The notes under the pieces are model-generated. The model had not been told where the DNA came from, ran no database searches, and worked only from the letters and a program-made list of their open reading frames with translations. A stretch of 64,000 nucleotides of DNA, taken from NCBI GenBank assembly GCA_030848705.1, contig CM061240.1, forward strand, positions 125,786,998 through 125,850,997, read 5' to 3'. The DNA is from Heracleum sosnowskyi (taxonomy: Eukaryota; Streptophyta; Magnoliopsida; Apiales; Apiaceae). How positions within the stretch are numbered: the first letter of the stretch is position 1; every line of letters starts with the position of its first letter. This document shows, piece after piece, positions 57,601 through 64,000 of this stretch. A program made the translations under genes and the position numbers.

Positions 57601-58734
57601 AAAATAAAATGAAGTGTTCGTTGCAAAATCGTCGCTAATCACTGAGATTCCGACGGAAATCCGTTGGTAAAGAGTTGCCAGAGGGTGGTCAACAATGAGG
57701 GAATCCGTTAGTAGTCAGTTGCAGGTCCGTTGCTAGTTTGCCGCGGCCAAAATTGCAACGCCTTTTTCCGTCGGGAATTCCGTCGCCATCCTGATTTGCC
57801 AACGGATTTTAGCCTCTGCCGACAGAATTTTCCGTCGCAAATACCGGGAATTCTTGTAGTGAGAAATGTGTACATCAATATTTTACAAAACTTCTACAAA
57901 ACTGTGTTTTGAGATCACTTGAGACAAATGTTCTTACTGTCTTTGTACATTCGCGGTTGTAATGCAAATTTAGCACACTGACTATGCTAATAACACAAAT
58001 TTGACGTTTAAACTGAAAAACTATGTTTAGTACTTTATCAGTTTTTGGTGTGTTTTACCTTAAATATTTGAGATTTATTTGAGATGGATATGTAATATTT
58101 TGCTGACTTTCAATTTTGATTTATTAATTTAGTACTTACTGCTCGATAAAAATATATTTTATATATTTATTAACCCGACCACTCCGACCCGAACCGATCC
58201 AAACCGAAGTATATTAAATGGGTTGGATTACGAATTTTATTTTTTGTGGTTTGGGTTGAAAATTTGCAAACCCGATTTAATTGGGTTGGGTTGTTAAAAT
58301 CCCATAACCCGTCCAACCGAACCGTGTACACCCACTACAAACAACATGTGCTGGTTTCGGTTCATTTAGTAGAACACTGTTTCTGGTTTCCAGAAACTCG
58401 ATCTTCTCGACATCTAATCCTGTTTCTTCCTTTACCTCTCTCACAGCACATTGCTCAAAACTTTCTCCTGCAATGCAAAGGGAGTGGATTATTTATAAGT
58501 ACGAATACAAGTAACTTGGAGTTTATATTTGAAGTTGAACAATTTAGTTATGTGAGAAAGATAGGAGGCCAAGGTCTTACCGAACTCGAGATGACCACCT
58601 GGAACACAATAAGTGTTGTGACCAACAGAGGAGAGGCGACGTCCTATGAGAACTTTCTTTCCTTTTATCACGAACACTGCTATTCCAACAAAAGGAGCAG
58701 GCAGCGTCTCTTGCGAACCAGGTACTTTCTCCAT

Positions 58735-59434
58735 TCTTTTATCTTCAGCTGATCTGACCTCCGTGAGGATGTTAAGTCAAGAGTTCGTTGGAGTATGGCA
58801 GAATAATATGGATGCAACTTATACTAATAAAACCACCAAGAGCAGTTCAGCGTGGCTCCATCTTTGTCCAGAATTTAATGGTAGGTAAATGCTGAAAATC
58901 TCTTCTGCATTTTTAGACAAGATCACTAAACATTTGGTAATTTGCAGGTTTGTAAGACATTGAATTGGTTATTGACATGATTGCTGAACATTTCAGTCTT
59001 CCACTGATATCATGTAACTTCTCTTTCTTGAATGACTTCTCACATGACTGGCATTCATGTGCATAAAGAAGTGGAATGTGTGATCCATAAGGTTCAACTC
59101 TTGGCAGATTTTTGTAAATGACAGACAAACCTTCAACTGTCTATAATCAGGACAACAGTCTAAACCAACAAGCAATTGACCAATCACAACTTAATCCACT
59201 GAATATTAGTACATCATAGTGTAAATTGTTGTAGTGAACCAAGTTTACAATCTATGAGACCTACAATACTTCATAGGATTAAGCGATCAAATTACATACC
59301 AACTTCTGAGAACCAGCACTAAAACAATTCACCATATCATTTGGCATAACTAAATAAATTAAAGGTCCGGAAGCTTCAAAAGCTGATTAAAGTATTATAA
59401 CAAAATAAATAAGAGGATATTCCCATCATACATA
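58735..59434. other. Spacer between the NUDX1-like copies
   Basis: It holds the upstream region of the broken copy and the 3' flank of the intact copy. No other gene recognised. Confidence 0.5.
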
Positions 59435-61127
59435 TTAGTCAGTGGGGAAGGGAGTAAAACCACTCTGCACCAGATTCTCTAACCCGATAAACAGTGGTTT
59501 TGGAGGGTCTTCCCAGTCATACCATTCCCAACCACCACACTTTTCTGGTTCCATATTTTGTGGCAGTTGATCAGCATCTGCCAGAGCTGCACGCATGAAT
59601 ATGCAAACAACATGTGCTGGTTTGGGTTCATTTAGTACAACATTGTTTCTGACTGCTAAAAATTCTATCTTCACGACATCTAATCCAGTTTCCTCTTTCA
59701 CCTCTCTCGCAGCACATTCCTCAAAACTCTCCCCTGTGAAAAGAGAAAGGTAAATAAAGGAGTTAAACAAATCAGATCGCATACACACAACTGTCTTTAA
59801 ATAGCTTCAAGCAATACTTATAGAAGTGTAAAGAAATCATCAATTGTAGACCAGACTAGCATAACTTGTTGCGATGATATCTAGTCATAATCAATCAATT
59901 TAGATGCTGAAAGTTAAAATAGTTAACTTAAAAAAAATTATATTGCCGTGAAATCCCCTTCAAAACTGACAGTAGCAAAGTATAGAAACAACTGAACTAA
60001 ATGCTCATTTTTCAATATCATTAATGATTTCATATAACATACAAGCAAGATTGACCAATAGTGTCTGTATGTATACTACGGACCTACACACTGAGCAAGA
60101 AAGTGAATACCAAAAACTCAATTATCTTTATCCCAATCAATTTGCAATCATCAAAAACACTGAGACCGCTGAGCACATACCATATTATATCTGCAGATTG
60201 TGCACCGTCTTCTCAAATAATCTTTCCAAGAAATTCTTGTGGTTGGCTATTTAAATTAAGCCTCCCATTCTAAACACACTTAGAAGCCTCCTCATTTTCA
60301 GTCTTAAAACCTCCTAATGATATACATTGGTTTGAAATTACATTACCCCTACTCTTTTACAATCCGAAGCTACAATGTACAATGCAGCTAACGAAATTTG
60401 TCAAGGTAAAGGCATATGGAGGAGAACAGAAGCTAACAGATGAAAAATCATAGTAGCGTAAGTAAAGATAGAAATTCCATTTTTTCGGAATTTTTAACTC
60501 TTTATTCTCAACACAACAAATGATCTGAACTCTTTGTTGCTCTAAACTACCCCTGCTTCTGCATTTTTAAGCATGTTTAAGCGAACATAATATGCGTAAA
60601 ACCAAAATTTCCAAGACACAACCTAGAAGCACGATCAAAAAGACATATCTAACAAAATTACTAAAGTGATTCAGGATTAAACTCAAACAGATTAAGTGCA
60701 TAAGTTCCTAAACTTTTTCCTTTACAAAACTAAAAGTAATTATATATATCGGGTTCTCCCAAATGGGTGCTCTTCCGCAACGAATACCAACCACCTCCCG
60801 CAATGGTATTTATAGATGGCCGGAGACCAAATCCCCTCTGAAATTATTATTATACTTATCTTTTTATCAAAATAAATGTGTCTTTCAAATAAAATAACAT
60901 TTTTAGAACAATTACAACAATAAAAATATTTGTAACAAATTTTATCGAAACCCGACACTAAATAGATTCGTGTAGTAGTACTAACCGAATTCGAGATGAC
61001 CACCGGGGAGTGCAAACGTGTTATGACCCACGGCCGAGAGGCGACGACCCATCAACACCTTCTTTCCTTTCAAAACAAAGACCGCTACCCCAACAAACGG
61101 AGCAGGTAAATCTGAGCCCTTCTCCAT
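59435..61127 (-). CDS. NUDX1-like Nudix hydrolase, intact copy
   Basis: Two exons, 61,127-60,986 and 59,733-59,435, separated by a 1,252-bp GT-AG intron, encode 146 residues, the usual length for plant NUDT1/NUDX1. The Nudix box is complete (Gly43 to about Leu65, GX5EX7REUXEEXGU: GGHLEFGESF, then EECAAREVKEETG), with all metal-binding glutamates. The C-terminus NMEPEKCGGWEWYDWED and PLFIGLENLVQSGFTPF is typical of the family. Arabidopsis NUDT1 acts on 8-oxo-dGTP and other nucleotides, and rose NUDX1 removes phosphate from geranyl diphosphate in cytosolic scent-monoterpene synthesis (established knowledge). Which substrate this enzyme prefers cannot be read from sequence. The short N-terminus carries no plastid transit peptide, so a cytosolic location is likely. 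Confidence 0.94.
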
Positions 61128-61413
61128 TTTTAACTACACCTGTAGAGTGTAGACCAAGAGCTTTAGTTTATTTTTGATCAAAATGAAAAGCAATGTGTCG
61201 TCAATTATTGAAGAATTAGAAACAACTTCTACAAGAGGCGCGCGAGTAAATTATATATTTGGCGGGTATTTTTGGACTTTTTGATGTACAAATATTCTGT
61301 TGGGTCATATATTTTGTACGGACTTGATTGGGCTAAACGTACTTGAATAACTGGGACACGAAGTCCTGTCCAATTCTTTATTATTCAATTTTTTTTTTAA
61401 AATTATAAAATTA
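61128..61413 (-). promoter_or_regulatory. Upstream region of the intact NUDX1-like gene
   Basis: Only about 285 bases separate the start codon from the Helitron at 61,414, so the promoter is short or extends into the transposon. TATATTTGG/ATATATTT motifs near 61,250 and 61,310 are weak TATA candidates. Confidence 0.35.
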
Positions 61414-64000
61414 TCAATATATATATATAAATGAGGATACACGGGAGGTTAGGTGGCGCCTCTAAGATCGTCTCAATCTATTTTTATAATTTTTTTAGAA
61501 TTTTAGAGGTATAAATATTAATAAATAAAAAAAATCTATTAACATATTAGAAGTAGAATAGGTGTTCAAATTTATAGAGCAGAAGAGTTCGAAAATATAG
61601 AGAATAACGTATAAACAAAAATTGTATTTAGAGTAGAATAAGTGTTCGAATTTATAAAGAAGAAGATTTCAAATTTATAGGAAAGACACGTTATAAGGAG
61701 CCCGATTCTGAAACAAAACTTTAATTTAGGAATTCAGAGAATTAATAAGGCCTTGCATAGAGACCAACATGTGCGTGATTGTGGTTACTTTGCATCATAC
61801 TGGATTCACAAGTTTACTTGTACAGTTATACTTTTTTTTTTTGTACTTATTTTGAAACAAGTAGGTAAACATGGTTTGCATGTTTTCTTCTTATTGTTAC
61901 GGTGAATTTTGTAAATGCTAAATGTTTATAGCATTTGAATATCACTTATTGTTATATTTTTAGTTATTCGTTTGATTTGGCCATAACAGGTGATAGAATT
62001 AAATGCTAAATTTTTTGATTATTTTGTGCTTAATATTTAGATTTAAGGATTTGGCATTTTCTACTCGGGAATGCTCTGACTTCTAAATTATTTTATCTTT
62101 TGATACCAGTGCATATGTAATATATTTTTTACTATAATTTTCTTTTTATGTGTGTAACTGTGTAAGTAACGTTTTAATTTATCCTCTTTCTTGCCTTTTT
62201 TTTGTGGTCAACCATCATTCTGGCCTTTTGCTGACTTCTCAATCTTCATGGTTTCAAAAAAATTGTTGTAAGCCATCACAATCTAGGTTTAAAGGTAGTA
62301 AGTCCAGATTTATTATTAGTATAGTTATCGCATGTTCAATGTTAATATCTCTCTGATAGTACTTAGTTCTTTGGTCATTCATATTTATGTGTTAACTAAC
62401 TATTAATATCTTGATTTTTTTCTTTTTGCGTTTGTAGCGTTGCTAATCTCCATTCTTACATCAAAATTTATTATACACCAAGTTCAAAAAAGGAAGGAAT
62501 CCAGATTAACCGATATACGGTTTACCTATTTGTATTTCTGATAGAAATTCACGATCAATAAGTAAAAAAAAGTTAATTCTATTTTCCGAGTTTTGTAATT
62601 TTATGAATTTTGATCTCCTTACGTTTATAACTTCCTGTAGTTCCAATCTCTGGGGGAAAAGGTAACATTCATCGCGCTACATTTAATTTGTACAACGTTT
62701 AAATATTTATCTCATTTAATATTTAACAATTATTTACCATAAATAAATTTGCATAATGTTGTTAAGCGGCGCCTCTAAAATCGTCTTAATCTATTTTTTT
62801 TAATTTTTTAGAATTTTACAATTTTAAATACTAATAAATAAATAAAAATATTTTTTGACATGTTAAAAGTAGAATATGTGTTCGAATTTATAAAGGAGAA
62901 TAGTTCAAATTTATAGGAAATACATAAATAAAATTTTTACTTGAAGTAGAACGAGTGTTTGAATTTATAAAGGAAAATAGTTCAAATTTAATGAGAAGGC
63001 GGCTCACTAGGGAGTAACGCGTTAGCAGTTAGATTTTGATATTTGATCTTGTACTATTAATTATCTTTTTGATAGTCTCTACGATCGTCTCAATCTATTT
63101 TTCTAATTTTTTTAGAGGTTTATAATTTTAAATACTAATAAATTAAAAAATATTGTTTAACATATTAGAAGTAGAATAAGGGTTCGAAGTTATAGAGAAG
63201 AAGAGTTCGAATTTACAGTGAAGACATATAAATAAAGTTCAATTTGAAGTAGAGTAGATGTTCAAATTTATAAAGGAGAATAGTTTGAATTTATAGGTAA
63301 GCCATAGAATTAGAAGTTCTATTTAAAATAGAATAGATGTTCGAATTTATAGAGGAGAATAGTTCGAATTTATAAAAAATACATATATTTAAAAGTTTTA
63401 TTAGAAGTAAAATATGTGTTTGTAGATATAAATTAAAAGTTCTATTCGAAGTAGACTAAGTGCGCGAATTTATAAAGGAGAAGAGTTCGAATTATAGGAA
63501 AAACATATAGTTAAAAGTTATATTGGAAGTAAAATAGGATTGTGAATTTATATAGGTGTTTTTTCAACGAAAAAGTGGCTAATTAGAAAAGAGTATGTTA
63601 ACATAAAAATTAATATATAAGACAAGTATATATTCAATATATTATATTTGAGATTTTGATCTTAAAAAGAAAAACGCGTGTTTCAGGGGAGAACGACTTT
63701 TAGGGAGTAACGAGTAATTTTTGTAATTTAATTGATAGATATATTTTTTCTAACGAGAGAGTGACTCATTAGAAAAATGAGTATGTTAACATGAAAATTA
63801 ATATATAACAACATATTAGAAGTAGAATAGGTGTTCGCAGTTATAGAGGAGAAGAGTTCGAATTTATAGTGAAGACATATAAATAAAGTTTTATTTGAAG
63901 TATAGTAGATGTTTGAATTTATAAAGGAGAATAGTTCGAATTTATAGGTAAGCCATAGAATTAGAAGTTCTATTGAAAGTAGAATAGATGTTCGAATTTA
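61414..64000 (+). mobile_element. Helitron 5' part, runs off the window
   Basis: It starts TCAATATATATATATAAATG, preceded by A, followed by GGTGGCGCCTCTAAGATCG, which matches the 5' region of the Helitron at 14,931-17,060. Three diverged copies of this GCGCCTCTAARATCGTCTYAATC block occur (61,455, 62,767, 63,077), each followed by long runs of a ~30-60-bp motif around GTTCGAATTTATARAGGAGAA. A block with GAGTATGTTAACATRAAAAT is repeated at 63,592 and 63,779. No coding region. The 3' hairpin and CTAGT end should lie beyond position 64,000. Confidence 0.7.

Larger units (their letters stand above)
52649..57861 (+). mobile_element. CACTA (En/Spm-type) transposon, decayed
   Basis: The left terminus CACTACAAGAAATCCCGGTA and the right terminus, inverted CACTACAAGAATTCCCGGTA, are nearly identical. 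The 3-bp duplication AGA (52,646-52,648 and 57,862-57,864) is exact. Both subterminal regions (52,670-53,150 and 57,600-57,850) are packed with GCAACGGA/TCCGTTGC-type motifs, the usual transposase-binding repeats. Inside are remnants of a TNP2/TNPD-type gene (53,551-54,995) and a possible TNPA-like remnant near 55,980. The catalytic core of TNP2 is gone, so the copy is non-autonomous. Confidence 0.92.
52161..58336. mobile_element. hAT-like non-autonomous element carrying a CACTA insertion
   Basis: The left end CTAAGGGTGTACACG and the right end (inverted AGTGGGTGTACACGG) match over GGGTGTACACG, with an 8-bp target duplication ACAAACAA. Subterminal parts are dense in AACCCGA/CCAAACCGA motifs on both sides (52,180-52,340 and 58,170-58,320). 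Without the nested CACTA the element would be about 960 bp and has no transposase. Related sequence occurs at 1,862-2,009. Confidence 0.87.
51980..58734 (-). pseudogene. NUDX1-like Nudix hydrolase, split by nested transposons
   Basis: Exon 1 (58,734-58,581) starts MEKVPGSQETLPAPFVGIAV and ends PGGHLEFG. A 113-bp intron follows. Exon 2 begins at 58,467 with ESFEQCAVREVKEETGLDV, so the Nudix box is complete, and runs to HVVC before it is cut at 58,344. The rest continues at 52,160 with VFMRAALADGDQ and ends near 51,980. The 6.2 kb between is a hAT-like element with nested insertions. A second lesion lies in the 3' part: AATGG is duplicated just after GGWEW-type sequence (about 52,070), shifting the frame and giving a stop at 52,024. 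Exon 1 alone is intact. A transcript ending inside the transposon could give only a truncated protein. Confidence 0.93.

Noticed and set aside
58246..58752. 168-codon plus frame
   Set aside because: Antisense to NUDX1-like exon 1 and running into the hAT end; no domain.

Overview
This is nuclear DNA of a flowering plant, almost certainly a eudicot. It carries a TIR-NB-LRR immune receptor (a class absent from grasses), spliceosomal introns with GT-AG borders, and plant transposons of every main class. Genus and species cannot be read from the sequence. Host genes are sparse; most of the window is transposon-derived, AT-rich DNA.

Layout. 1-2,014: a Helitron 3' end, an 856-bp TIR element and a hAT-like remnant. 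2,015-12,308: a 10.3-kb Gypsy retrotransposon on the minus strand with virtually identical 969-bp LTRs, almost no coding capacity and two hairpin-monomer minisatellites. 12,309-23,480: microsatellite, a TIR MITE, three delimited Helitrons (13,077-14,559; 14,931-17,060; 19,022-22,806), a Stowaway MITE and a PIF/Harbinger-like MITE. 24,109-24,348: a small secreted-peptide gene of the IDA/PIP type. 25,328-28,659: a second Stowaway MITE, a 5'-truncated LINE and gene-free DNA. 28,660-34,094: a Ty1/Copia element, nearly complete but broken. 35,500-39,159: a TNL resistance gene, followed by a GEM-like GRAM-domain fragment (39,312-39,820). 40,325-41,777: MITEs, one nested in another. 42,246-43,010 (minus): a MIZU-KUSSEI1-like gene. 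44,430-47,557 (minus): a seven-exon gene for a ZCCHC8-like zinc-knuckle/PSP protein, with microsatellites in its 5' leader region. 48,997-51,420: a short Helitron and LINE fragments. 51,455-61,127 (minus): three NUDX1-like Nudix copies, one intact, one split and frameshifted, one a fragment. 61,414 to the end: a Helitron that runs out of the window.

Most striking structure: the middle NUDX1-like copy is split by a hAT-like element, which is split by a CACTA element, whose transposase gene is split by a solo LTR. Each level has its own exact target-site duplication (ACAAACAA, AGA, TATTT). This gives an insertion order without any outside data.

The host genes do not form one pathway. They are a peptide ligand, an immune receptor, a MIZ1-family protein, an RNA-surveillance (NEXT complex) subunit and Nudix hydrolases. 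The NUDX1 cluster is the only local gene family. No tRNA, rRNA, CRISPR or prokaryote-type operon was seen.
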